Origin: Diploptera punctata
Lineage: Eukaryota; Arthropoda; Insecta; Blattodea; Blaberidae
Reading direction: 5' to 3'
DNA length: 64,000 nt
Assembly (NCBI GenBank): GCA_030220185.1
Contig: JASPKZ010000419.1
Span: 3,243,501 to 3,307,500, forward strand
Shown here: positions 1 to 9,260 of the stretch, in pieces
Numbering within the stretch: position 1 is the stretch's first letter
Layout of the letters: every line of letters starts with the position of its first letter
Position numbers and translations under genes: made by a program
Notes under the pieces: model-generated
The model's input: the letters and a program-made list of their open reading frames with translations, nothing else
The model's database searches: none
Told to the model about the DNA's origin: nothing

Positions 1-123
1 GCAGCATCTGATGAGGTTTGTGAGGTACCTGATGTACTTGGTAGAGTGCGCCAGAACATTCTACGAGAACGCTATGCCTGTATTCAATGTGGTGGTAGGC
101 ATTTTGAACGCCTAGTGTGGTAA
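1..123 (+). pseudogene. C-terminal tail of a Tc1/mariner-type transposase
   Basis: Frame 1 is open from the window edge for 40 codons to TAA at 121-123. The tail contains CIQCGGRHFERLVW before the stop. Many arthropod IS630/Tc1-mariner-type transposases end in a similar C-x-x-x-GG-x-HFE motif, so this is read as the last ~40 residues of such an enzyme. The catalytic DDE/D core would lie to the left of the window, so activity cannot be judged. Family assignment rests on this motif alone. Confidence 0.6.
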
Positions 124-335
124 AACCAAATTAGTGAATACATTTAACTTTGCTTAAGTATGTGCACAAAATAATTTCTTGTCCATCCTTACATTCCTAG
201 GCTTGTACTGATCCAGGATTACTTTCCAGCCCATAAGTTACTAACCTAAAGTTGTCGTATTTAGACTCCTCTATAAGCTCCTGAAATTTGTGCACAGACT
301 TTTGAATCACTCTGTATATATCTATTCATATATGT
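124..335 (+). other. Noncoding flank after the transposase tail
   Basis: About 200 bases without an ORF. The stretch around 296-318 (TTTTGAATCACTCTGTATAT) resembles the right terminal region of a Tc1/mariner-like element, which would put the element end near 320. The left end is outside the window, so the terminal repeat cannot be confirmed. Confidence 0.3.
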
Positions 336-363
336 TATCATTATAATTACGAAAAAAAAAATG

Positions 364-438
364 GTCAACGCGTTTCAACAGCAAAGCTATCATTGTCAAG
401 ACTTGATAATGATAGCTTTGTTATTGAAACGCGTTGAC
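364..438. repeat. 75-bp near-perfect palindrome
   Basis: Left arm 364-400 (begins GTCAACGCGTTTCAA) and right arm 402-438 are reverse complements with about three mismatches and a one-base centre at 401. It follows an A-run at ~350-361. It could be the remnant of a small fold-back element; no flanking target duplication is evident. Confidence 0.85.
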
Positions 439-557
439 GATTTTAAATTTTTGTTTGGTGTTTGGGATTATGTTGATAAATTATGTATCAACTATGACAA
501 ATAGACTGTGAATTGATAAGTCGATCCATTAACTTATATAAATTAATATAACATTTC

Positions 558-562
<5 letters not shown>

Positions 563-594
<32 letters not shown>
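563..594. repeat. (TA)n microsatellite
   Basis: About 16 uninterrupted TA repeats in AT-rich sequence. Confidence 0.95.
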
Positions 595-597
<3 letters not shown>

Positions 598-629
598 TAA
601 TTAATGTATGTCTGTCTGTCGTTTATAGA

Positions 630-1240
630 CTTCTAAACCGTTCAACCGACTTTCATGAAAATTTTTATATGCAGGTCTCCAGATGAGACGACTAATTAGC
701 CGTTATCTATTATGTGTTAAAATCATTAGGTGTAGGAGTTCACCTGAAACGAAAATTTAAAAATCGCTCTAGTGGTTACATTTTTTGATGTTTCACAACG
801 AATTTCATTATATCCTATTAAAACAAACCATGGTAGGTATTGTCAAAAATGAGCAAAATACTATAATTATAAGTGGAGGTTTATTTGAAATTCGAAATTA
901 AAAACTGCCTAAACGACTGGACCGATTTTTATTAAATGTTTTATATGTGTCTGATTGGGTCCCTGGATGGTTTAGATTCACAATTGGATCCTATAAAACC
1001 ATTAGGTGTAGGAGTTCATATGAAGTGAAAATTTTAAAATCGCTCTAGGGGTCACTATTTTTGATGTTTTACAACGAAACTCAGTATATCCTATCGAAAT
1101 TAACAGAGGTAGGTATTATAAAACATGAGCGAAATCAGACAATTAGAAGTGAAATCCGAAATTAAAAACTGCCTAAACAACTGGACCGATTTTGTTGAAT
1201 TTTTGTGCGTGTGTTTGAGTGGGTCCCTGGATAGTTTAGA
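630..1240 (+). repeat. About 2.3 tandem units of ~265 bp (dispersed-repeat remnant)
   Basis: Units begin near 630, 896 and 1160. The second and third are marked by AATTAAAAACTGCCTAAAC at 896 and 1160, period 264. Each carries a 'ctggaccgatttt' phrase and, ~70 bases later, 'gggtccctgga..gtttagattca' (units 2 and 3). Later in the unit come 'aggtgtaggagttca' and 'atcgctcta'. This phrase structure is common in degenerate non-autonomous insect repeats. I cannot assign the class from the sequence; a Helitron-related origin is only a guess. Confidence 0.6.
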
Positions 1241-1499
1241 TTCATAAGTCTAGACCCGGTAGATGCATTACTGACATATTGCGCGCGAATACAATGTGAC
1301 GTCATAATGCAAGCTTCTTGAGCCACAACAGATGTATCAGTGAGGGTTCTTTTTTTTTGCGAATTTATTAGTTAGTGAATTTTACGGTAAAAAGTATCTT
1401 ATATTTTTATCGTCCGGCCATGATATAAGAATTGAACGTTCGGACAGGACAACGTATATCCGATAGTATATCATAAATCATTGTATAAGTAGATGAAAA

Positions 1500-2035
1500 A
1501 GTAGACTATTGTAGACATTTGGGAGGGTACTGACAATTTACAAGTCTCGATCCCCATTTTTTGCCTTTTTTTCAAATTTCTGGCCAAAAAGAACTTTGAA
1601 TATGATTTGAAAAAAAATACTCTTCCTACTTAAAGACAATTTGAATTAATAATGTCCTCGACTGTCAATAAGGCTGTTGTAGCATAAATAACCCGAAAGC
1701 GATTTGATATTTCGTTTAGATAGTAATTGTCAATGAAGGGAACTATAAACCTAGTAAATTAATGCGCACTGTATAATAGCATGGTCCTTACCTCTAGTCC
1801 GAAGGTCGTAGGTTCAAACCCGACCGGGGTCGATGGATTTATAGGATGGATAAATCCAAGGGAATAGTCCTCCGAGAGGGACTTTAAGCCATAGGATCCG
1901 AGTTCGAAGATTTTCAGGCTCTTAAAAGAATTTGATATATAATGACATGATTGTCTACATAAATTGGCGAATAATAAAATTTATATTCCTTTATCCACAC
2001 ACACAACACCCAATATATATATATATATATATATT
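1500..2035 (+). repeat. Composite-repeat copy F (partial)
   Basis: The phrases 'tcaataaggctgttgtagcataaataac' and 'tttgatatttcgttt.g..agtaattgtcaa' at ~1664-1733 recur at ~28487-28560. Decayed forms are at 22.5-22.75 kb and 54.9-55.2 kb. A further scrap lies at ~455-560. The segment ends in a SINE and AT repeats. It is noncoding in all frames. Confidence 0.6.
1776..1935 (+). mobile_element. tRNA-derived SINE (family E)
   Basis: The head reads tRNA-like: 'cttacctctagtccgaaggtcgtaggttcaaaccc', with B-box-like GGTTCAAACCC near 1812. The 5' end with the A box is damaged. The body, 'tccgagagggactttaagcc' and 'gatccgag', matches the better copy at 23248-23400 and the broken one at 28603-28830. RNA polymerase III would read it on the + strand if intact. 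Confidence 0.75.
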
Positions 2036-2068
2036 ATAATTAAATGTTTAACATTGAGCAATGCAAGC

Positions 2069-2102
<34 letters not shown>

Positions 2103-2141
2103 GTTATAATTAAATGTTTAACATTGAGCAATGCAAGCTTA
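2032..2141. repeat. 38-bp direct duplication with (TA)n between
   Basis: 'ataattaaatgtttaacattgagcaatgcaagc' occurs near 2036-2070 and again near 2108-2140, separated by TA repeats. A shortened third phrase ('attgagcatgcaagc') follows at ~2143. Probably slippage or unequal exchange. Confidence 0.8.
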
Positions 2142-2162
2142 ATATTGAGCATGCAAGCTTAA

Positions 2163-2443
2163 TATGGTATGATAAGAAAAATAAATGCCTGGACGGGATT
2201 CGAACCCGGATCTCTGAGTCTGTACCTCAGTGTGATATCCATTACACCACCAGGCGAATCCAATTCAAACATTTATTTTTCTTATATATGTATTATATTC
2301 TCCATTATTACTAGATGTCGCGAAAACTCGGTCTTCACTGCCATCTAGTAGCTGACTATAACAAGTAAGCAAATTAAAGAGAACTTTTTACTTTATAGCA
2401 GTTCGAATCCCGTCCAGGCATTTATTTTTCTTATCATACCATA
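2163..2443 (-). mobile_element. tRNA-like SINE with 43-bp terminal inverted repeats
   Basis: 2163-2205 and 2401-2443 are exact reverse complements. Read on the minus strand, 2257-2187 is tRNA-like: it starts GCCTGGTGGTGTAATGG, has a 5-bp anticodon stem (CTGAG/CTCAG) with a 7-base loop, then a T-arm (GGTTCGAATCCCG) and TCCAGGC pairing back to the 5' end. The loop would give anticodon ACA. The 3' tail is CATTTATTTTTCTTAT. The right arm repeats only the T-arm and tail in opposite orientation, so this is a fold-back SINE, not a functional tRNA gene. Confidence 0.7.
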
Positions 2444-3614
2444 TATATATACATATAAAGTCCCATGTATTATTTATCCGTATTTCCTTGACGCCATCAG
2501 CTGACTTTTCACCCTTCTCACTCATTTTTGTCGATGGGGGTAAAGTGAACTTAATGTATTATTCTCACTTTTATTCTCAGCGACCCCTAAATACGGCTTT
2601 GAACTAATACAAGTGGTTTTCGATTATTTTTAAATTCCTTGGGAGCTAGGGCTTAAATGTCATCGGGATGTAACCAATCTGTCTACCGGCTACGACTCTC
2701 ATAGATTCGACACTAATCTCGGCCATTTCTTACTCTCTATCTTCTCTTGCCCCTTGTCACCCTCACCCTCCAAGGAAGGCTATATGTCAAAATTTCGATT
2801 TAAATGCCATAGGGGATGTCAAGAATCAACTTACCTACTACAAAGACTACGGATTCGACACTAATCTTGGCCCATTTTTACTTTTTTTCCCCCTTCCATC
2901 TCGCTCCCTTTTAGGGAAACTATACGCATAAAGTGGGCATACATTTAATTGATTTCGACACTAGTATCGGTCGTATTACATTGTTTTTACATGTCATATA
3001 CATATGAGTGCTAGGGGTCTCTTGCCCTCATAGTATACTTTCCAAAATGTAGGTCATTTCAGACATTAAAGTATAATTTTTTAACAAACGTCAAACTTAC
3101 GCATTTCTAATTACTCAAATTTTGAAATATAAAATTTGCTTTGTTCATTGTTCCCTCCACGACTGATCTATTTATTGTATTTTATTATAATAACATATTT
3201 AATATTAAATTATAAGTCGTCTGTTACACGAAGGTTATAACACAATTTTGAAATATATATTCCATGCATTATTATATCTCACCATTAAAAGTAAATTAAG
3301 GAATATAGTTTGATAAAATACTAAATATATCTAGAAGTAGGTTACGGTGCAAAAAGTGTACATCCGAATTTAGAGATAATTTTGCTTTTGAAATAAAACT
3401 TAGACATGTCCAACAATAAAACATAAAAACGTGCAAAACATCCAGAAATATATCTGAAAAATAATAATTTGTAACCAACTACTTCGCGATCCGCTTCCAT
3501 TAGTTATCTACATTTTACATCGAATAGATATCTAAATGCAACGCTGAGCGATGTTCTTTTTTCTTTTTTCATTGTACATGAATATATAAGATGCAATAGA
3601 ACGCGATGCGGAAA
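2444..3614. other. Unannotated, weak ~145-bp tandem phrase
   Basis: No gene is visible. 'attcgacactaatct.ggcc' recurs near 2705 and 2850, with a decayed third copy near 2958, suggesting an old tandem repeat. The beginning (2455-2515, 'aaagtcccatgtattat') also occurs at ~54030. Confidence 0.5.
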
Positions 3615-3622
3615 GTTATAAT

Positions 3623-4929
3623 TAGAGCTAGGAATTTTAGGTGAATTTTAGGTGCAAAATTTTGGTGAAAAAGGTGCAAAAAAAGGTGCAAAAAGGTGCA
3701 ATTTTTTAAAAATAGAAGGTGCAAATTTTCAATGTGAATTATCATTAAAGCGTACCAAAACCAATTACATCAAGTAACTCACGACACAAAATTCAGTCAT
3801 GTTGTCATATATTAAAAAGTCTGAGTAAGACAAGTCCCAGAACATTATGCTATTGAAATCACAAGTTCAGAAAACTGTTAAAGCAGGTATTATTCAACAA
3901 CTCAAATGTTTACAACGTCGTATCTAAAAAAGTTCAATATCTCAACTGTCTATCAGTGGTTTCGTCTAATGTAAAATATACTGGCTTTCACATTCTACTT
4001 GACTGATCTGTTTTAATTTTTTTCATACAGAGGTTGAAGGTATGGTTTTCATGTGGGACAGACTTCCCAGTATATTTCTCCAAATATGCTTTCATATAGG
4101 GATGTTAAGTTTGGAAAGAGGAATACCAAATGCCACAAATGTTTTTACTGTATCATTAAAAAAATATTTTTTATTTATTAAACTTGAAGAAGGCAGCGCC
4201 TCGCCAATAAAACTGTTGTGCGCAATACACATTTACAGCTTTGTAGCATTTAGTTCGTGTTTTGCACTACCTATATGCTGTGTAACACGATTGTGTTGGT
4301 GTTTTTCATCAATTATTATTGAAATATCACAAAGAATGCATCTCATAACAGATCTGTTACTATGAATTCCATATGCACTAAACTGTTTTACAAAATCACG
4401 TAGTTTGTAGGAGTTCACATTCGGTTTTGGCATACTGTATACTAGTCACTCAGGAAAATAGCAGACCGCAAAAGTCAAATATTATTTTGAACTGAAACAT
4501 TTGTTTATGCACTCAACAATCTCCCTTGCTTAAACAATAGCTTACGCGGTGCAAGAAGGTGCGAACTAAGTTAAAAGGAATAGCCTAACGGGACTGCACT
4601 AAAGTGGAAGTAATGTGATGTGGACCGATACCACACATCGTTACCAACCCTTGAAAGCGTATTTGAAGAAATATAAAAAAATATACCGGTACACATTATT
4701 TTGGGAATACAATGCTGCTAAGAGACAAAAAGGTTTAAAAAGGTGCAAAATGTGCTTGCATTGATAAAAAGGTGCAAAAAAGTGCTAGCATTGAAAAAAA
4801 GGTGCAAAAGGTGCAACTAAAACACATTTAGGGGCATTTATTTAATGTTTTCTTTGCAAGACAAGCTAATTTGAGCATTGTAGTAACCAAAATAAAATTA
4901 AGGTGCAGCACCTAAACTTCCTAGCTCTA
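3623..4929 (-). mobile_element. Complete hAT-type DNA transposon, 1.3 kb
   Basis: The ends are inverted: TAGAGCTAGGAAT at 3623 and the reverse complement of TAGAGCTAGGAAG ending at 4929. The flanks are identical 8-bp target duplications, GTTATAAT at 3615-3622 and 4930-4937. An 8-bp duplication and YARNG-type termini define hAT elements. Subterminal copies of AGGTGCAAAA cluster at both ends (~3648-3725 and ~4730-4825), as expected for transposase binding repeats. The single internal gene (4030-4433, minus) is broken and far shorter than a full hAT transposase, so the element is probably non-autonomous. Confidence 0.9.
4030..4433 (-). pseudogene. CGGBP1-like BED-finger gene inside the hAT element
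   Basis: On the minus strand an ORF starts MPKPNVNSYKLRDFVKQF at 4433. It contains a zinc-finger pattern C-I-L-C ... H-x-H with a downstream H-I-x-S-x-K-H. It stops at ~4233. After a frameshift it continues with IPLSKLNIP and, in another frame, YLEKYTGKSVPHE near 4050-4090. This order (N-terminal finger, then LEKYTGK-VP) is that of CGGBP1-like proteins, known to derive from hAT transposases. Stops and frameshifts make it a pseudogene. The DDE/dimerisation region is absent. Confidence 0.75.
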
Positions 4930-5937
4930 GTTATAATGCACATCCGACAATAAGTTTACAAAAAAGTGTGTTATTTATATACTTAGGTTTACATGAGGGT
5001 AAGTAAGATGTAGATGAGGGTAGGTGTATATCAGATTATTTACCGGAGTCTATATTTATTTAGTTGGGTTTAGATGAATGTAAGTTAGTTAGATGAATTA
5101 AATGCAACAACGAATTTATTTCGTTAAGTTCAATGGATTAATTTAATAAAAAGCTGCTGCTCATTATCGAGGGATTCGTAGGATGACGTATCGATTAGAA
5201 TTGAGGTGGTCCCGGCAAGAAAGTGCCAAGCCACATTTTTGGTCAAATTGAACTAGTTATGCCATCTTGTAGATAATATTATTTTGAATAGTCTAGTGTC
5301 AAATGTGTTACAGAAAACTCAGCATATGGTATTAAATTAAGTTTTTTTTTGTTGCCCTAATCTTTCATGCATCTTCCATAACTGCAAGACAGTGTCAAGC
5401 AACAAATGGAATTTGTGGAAAATTGTTTGCAGAAATAAATTGAAGTTTTCTGGTGAATTAAATGATGAAGATAGTGATAATAGCTCTGATTCTGAATATT
5501 TACCGCGCTCTGGTGAAGAATTGACTTCAGACATTTAAATACAAGCAAGTGTTGCTTGGCCTTATATTGTCCTCGTAGGATTTCATGTAGATTTGTTGGT
5601 TAGAGATATTATGAAATTATTTTTATAAAACATGTTGCTGGTCACTTTTTCGTTTAGTTTTATTATAAGTTATGATGCTAATCTTTAATATCTAATATAA
5701 TGTTTCTTTTATTATCTTATATAATCTAAATTATTACATAATTAATTATTGTTGCTTGGCACTTTCATTCCCTAAAAGTTCAATATGCATATGTGTATAT
5801 TAGAAAATAATTGAAATTGTCATTAATAAGTAACTTTCTGATAGTATAAACGTAATGAACTATTGTTATGATATTATATTACTGGAATTTATTATTTTTT
5901 TTCTGATTATAAAAATATAATAGACCAATATTATATA

Positions 5938-6183
5938 CGGGGTTTTTCCTCACCTGTAAGACAAATGTAAGGAAAACTTTAAGGCCCAAACGTTCCCCGA
6001 AATCATATGGCCATCATCCTATCATTATCATCCTTACCATTATCATTATCATCATCATCCGTCACCGGTGTGGAAAGCAACGGGAAGCTACCACACCTAC
6101 ACAATTCCCTAGTAAAGCTGCAAGCATAGTATGAAAAGGCTATGATTGCAGTGAAGGACCTTCGGGCAGAATTACTATAGATG
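5938..6183 (+). mobile_element. SINE-B1 fragment lacking its tRNA head
   Basis: Starts at CGGGGTTTTTCCTCACC, runs through 'aggcccaaacg', a (CAT)n stretch and 'accggtgtggaaagcaacgg', and ends with 'gggcagaattactatagatgg'. The same order is seen in complete copies at 46688, 48881, 54506 and 58556. The head with the pol III boxes is missing, so this is a 5'-truncated copy. Confidence 0.85.
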
Positions 6184-6207
6184 GAATATTATATATATAT
6201 TTTTTTT

Positions 6208-6595
6208 TTCCAAATGCCCCAGGTTTGTCTTTCGACATTCCTGGTTTCTCTCCTGGCATGGCGTACTTGTAACCCACTTCTGAGGTTGGGGCGCCTGGAA
6301 GGCGGGGTTACGTTGCCCCGATGATATGATGGGTGATGATGATGATGATAATGGTGTGCCAGGAGAGTCCCTAATCCTAAGTTTAACTTAAGATGAATAT
6401 GAGTGATGATGATTGCGATGACCATATGATTTCGGGGACCGTTTGGGCCTTAAAGTTTTCCTGACATTTGTCTTACAGGTGAGGAAAAACCCCGATAAAA
6501 ACCTCACCCAGAAAAACTGTCCCAACCGGGGATCGAACCCGGGCCCGCTGCGTGACAAGGCAGCACGCTACCTCGAGACCACAGCGATGGACATA
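6208..6595 (-). mobile_element. SINE-B2, full-length
   Basis: On the minus strand it starts at ~6595 with the head 'gctgtggtctcgaggtagcg' and B-box-like GGGTTCGATCCCC. It then shares ~150 bases with SINE-B1, up to 'ccccgaaatcatatgg'. The 3' half differs: 'gggactctcctggc', 'ggcaacgtaaccccgcc', 'aggcgccccaacctcag', ending 'aaagacaaacctgggg'. Its twin on the plus strand is 28076-28412. Confidence 0.85.
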
Positions 6596-6841
6596 TTATA
6601 TACATATGGACATATGCTTGTGTGGGATGAGGATATTACAGGACACGACACAGCGATGAGATTGGAAGCTGCATCTTGAAATATATAAAAACTAAATGCA
6701 TTTGTGCAAAGAAACTGGTTATGTTTTGTGACAACTGTAAGGGTCAGAATAATAATTGGAATATAACGGTATTTTTCAATTATCTATCCACACAAAGCAG
6801 TTTGAAGAAACTGAACATTGTTTTCTAAGTTACATTTGAAG

Positions 6842-6955
6842 AGAAAAATTATACGTTTAGACTGGGGTTTGAACCCAGGACTTTTCGCACTCTAGGCGAA
6901 TGCTCTACCAAGTGAGCTATCTGAGAAACACCAATCTAAACGCCAATTTTTCTCT
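6842..6955 (-). mobile_element. tRNA-like SINE remnant with extended acceptor pairing
   Basis: Minus strand: D-arm GCTCACTTGGTAGAGC, anticodon arm TTCGC-loop-GCGAA and T-arm CTGGGTTCAAACCCCAG all pair perfectly. The 3' TCTAAAC pairs with GTTTAGA found 15 bases upstream of the expected 5' position, so extra bases sit between acceptor and D-arm. The loop would give anticodon AGA, but the long variable arm of tRNA-Ser is missing. The flanks 'agagaaaaatt' and 'aatttttctct' are inverted. This looks tRNA-derived, not a working tRNA. Confidence 0.65.
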
Positions 6956-7043
6956 TATTGTTTCTTTTTTTCTGGACACACATACTTGCCCTCTGATAGA
7001 GATTTTACTAGAAATTGAAAAAAATACCAGAGGAGAAGCACTA

Positions 7044-7126
7044 GTTTGAAGTAGTCGAAATGGAAAGCACTGATTTTTTTTCGATGTTTGAAGTAGTCGA
7101 AATGGAAAGCACTGATTTTTTTCGAT
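7044..7126. repeat. 42-bp tandem duplication
   Basis: GTTTGAAGTAGTCGAAATGG begins at 7044 and again at 7086, each followed by 'aaagcactgatttttt'. The two units are nearly identical, so the duplication is recent or under conversion. Confidence 0.9.
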
Positions 7127-7497
7127 ATAACAACTTTAAAAAGTGGGCTAATTAATACTAATAAGAAATTTGTATTAGTGGTGTCGAGCTCAGATTCTCA
7201 GAAGCTAATACTTCAGATTTGAAAATACCAAACCATTGGGTCAGTGAATTAAAGAACAGAATGAATATGGAGTTTGAAGATGTTTCAACATGAAAGAAAG
7301 GGAACATAAATACCACTTAAGGTAAAAAAGAGGAAACTTACAAATTTGATGGAGTATGTCCCTCCAATCTGTCATAGCTTTTACTTGAACTTGATATTAG
7401 ATGATATGATAATGATCGAATAAATGACGTGGAAGACTTATTTTAGAGCATTCTTTATTTTTTTGAAATATATATTATTCGAATTGATTACATAGGG
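7127..7497. other. Interior of the 5.2-8.6 kb element, no recognised gene
   Basis: Short open stretches such as IPNHWVSELKNRMNM (~7230-7275, +) occur, but none is long or matches a family I know. It may be decayed transposase. Confidence 0.3.
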
Positions 7498-7771
7498 CAA
7501 ATAAGTCTCATATATTGTGATGAGCTGGACATGTGGCACGAATAGGGGATTAAGACATGCATGGAAGCTTCTTAGGAAAACCAGAGGGAAAACGCCCAGT
7601 TGGTAGGCCAATAATGAGGTGGGAGAATAACATTAACCAAGATTTCAGGGAAGCAGATTATACAGGGAATGAATGGAAAACATTAGCTCAGGACAGGGAT
7701 GCATGGAGAGCTTATGTCCTTGAGGTCATGAATCTACGGGTACGAAAGTGCCAGTGAGTTAGTTAGTTAGA
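7498..7771 (+). mobile_element. LINE-A 3' end (5'-truncated)
   Basis: Encodes the C-terminal tail of the LINE-A reverse transcriptase polyprotein: 'GKPEGKRPVGRPIMRWENNI', 'WKTLAQDRDAWRAYV' and 'MNLRVR', then a stop and an (AGTT)n tail. The same ending is seen at 15.6, 26.7 and 52.1 kb. Extreme 5' truncation is normal for target-primed LINE insertion. Confidence 0.9.
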
Positions 7772-7803
7772 GCAAAAAATAGTTAACTGTAACCATGTCT
7801 TAT

Positions 7804-8105
7804 TGTAAAGTAAAGTGATCCCACAACAGACCCGGAGGCCCTTCGGGTAGTAGGAGGTAAAGGCTCCCACTTTTCTAGACAATCGGCACTTTATGTCAGC
7901 CGGGATGTCAGCCCTGCGTGACGGCCGCCTTTACCCCAGAACAAGCGTCTGGTACTCATTTCCATTAGAGGCTGAGTCGACCCCAGGGCCATAGTGCCGC
8001 CAGAGGGTTTGGGCCAGTTTAAAAATCCTGACCCCAACGGGACTTGAACCCTCGACCCTCCGGCTTGTAGCTCAGTGCCTTAACCACTACGCTACGGCGT
8101 GCCCC
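7804..8105 (-). mobile_element. SINE-A, full-length with 15-bp target duplications
   Basis: Flanked by identical GTAACCATGTCTTAT at 7789-7803 and 8106-8120. On the minus strand it starts GGGGCACGCCGTAGCG, has A-box-like TAGCGTAGTGG and B-box-like GGTTCAAGTCC, a ~220-base body, and ends 'cactttactttacaa'. The head resembles a class II tRNA (Leu/Ser type), but is not a complete tRNA. A decayed plus-strand relative lies at 61278-61585. Confidence 0.93.
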
Positions 8106-8389
8106 GTAACCATGTCTTATAGGTCTATTAATAAACATTTATTCAACTTCTTTTTAAATGGTAGAATATATGATAAGGAAGGCTTTATAGAGCATTATTT
8201 ATCTGTTGTGGAATATATATTACTTCGTTTTATTAAATAGGGCACATATAGTTAATTGTAAATATTTCTTTTGTTGATAAATATTCGTTTAATATATTTT
8301 GTGAATTATTTGATCAAGATAGTGCCAGGCCACACAACAAAATATTTTTTAAAAAATTTAACTCTTGGATATAAAAAAAAGAAAATATA

Positions 8390-8394
<5 letters not shown>

Positions 8395-8431
<37 letters not shown>
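8395..8431. repeat. (TA)n microsatellite
   Basis: About 18 TA repeats. Confidence 0.95.
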
Positions 8432-8434
<3 letters not shown>

Positions 8435-8589
8435 TATTTCATTAAAAACATTTTACAAAAGCATATTTCATCTATAGAATCAATATTTAATATCATCTCT
8501 TATTTGAGGATTAGAACAAACATTCAAATTGCTTTATCTCAGAATCAGTAAAATGTGGCTTGGCACTTCTTGCCGGGACCCATTCAATT

Positions 8590-9044
8590 ACCTATTATCG
8601 AAAATCGATTCAATTAATAGACATTTATTAATTCGTCGAGATGTTGGAGTGAATTTTCTTAAATTTTAATATCTTTGTATACAACTTTGGAAACACAGGA
8701 CTGCAATTTTATTAAAATAAATATTTATCCTATTTCGCCTTTCCACTGAAGAGAATATCTAACCATGCTTCCGTCCTGGACTAACATCTGAATATCGGAA
8801 CTGGCATCAATATCACAATGTCTACCACATTATTGAGATAGCGGTGAAAATAGTACTTTATAAATGTTTTCCTTCTTTGTTTCTGGAAGGTCAGCAATTT
8901 GTTTTTCATGTTTTCATCTTCGAGGTGTCTAACCTTTATTTTAATACAAAACTTATATAAAAATTGACATGTTCACTTTTTGCGTCGAACTCTGGAAGTA
9001 TAATGGCAGAGATAACATATTTACATTTTAACACAGTTTGTGTA
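8590..9044. other. Unannotated AT-rich sequence
   Basis: No repeat or gene recognised. Confidence 0.4.
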
Positions 9045-9260
9045 TTCTTGGTTCACCGCTGTGGTCTCTGGGTAGACACATTGCCTCATGCAGTGGCCTC
9101 GAATTCAATATCCGAACGAGGAAAGTTTCCTGGTGAGAATATATCGGGGTCTCTCCTCACCTGGAAGTTAAATATCGATTAACTTTAAGGCCCAAATGAT
9201 CACCGAACATCATCTGCCACCGCAATCATCCACATCGTATTCACCTTATTTAGTGTAAAT
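9045..9260 (+). mobile_element. Decayed SINE-B copy
   Basis: 'caccgctgtggtctctgggtag', 'tatcggggtctctcctcacctg', 'ctttaaggcccaaatgatcaccgaa' and 'ccgcaatcatc' follow the SINE-B order with many substitutions. The 3' half is not recognisable. One of the oldest SINE-B copies here. Confidence 0.7.

Larger units (their letters stand above)
5200..8585. mobile_element. TIR-bounded DNA element, ~3.4 kb, with nested retroposons
   Basis: GGTCCCGGCAAGAAAGTGCC (5208-5227) and the reverse complement of GGTCCCGGCAAGAAGTGCC (~8563-8581) form the ends. They continue inward as AAGCCACATTTT and outward as ATTGA. The subterminal phrase GTGCCARGCCAC recurs at ~8323, and 'gttgcttggcac' at ~5752. A short acidic tail (SGELNDEDSDNSSDSEYLP, 5450-5508, +) could be the only remaining coding scrap; no transposase core was found. 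Roughly 1.5 kb of the interior is later SINE and LINE insertions. Superfamily unknown; no convincing target duplication. Confidence 0.6.

Noticed and set aside
2187..2257. Functional tRNA gene on the minus strand (anticodon ACA)
   Set aside because: The T-stem and acceptor have mismatches, the flanks carry SINE-like AT-rich tails, and the sequence is embedded in an inverted-repeat element.
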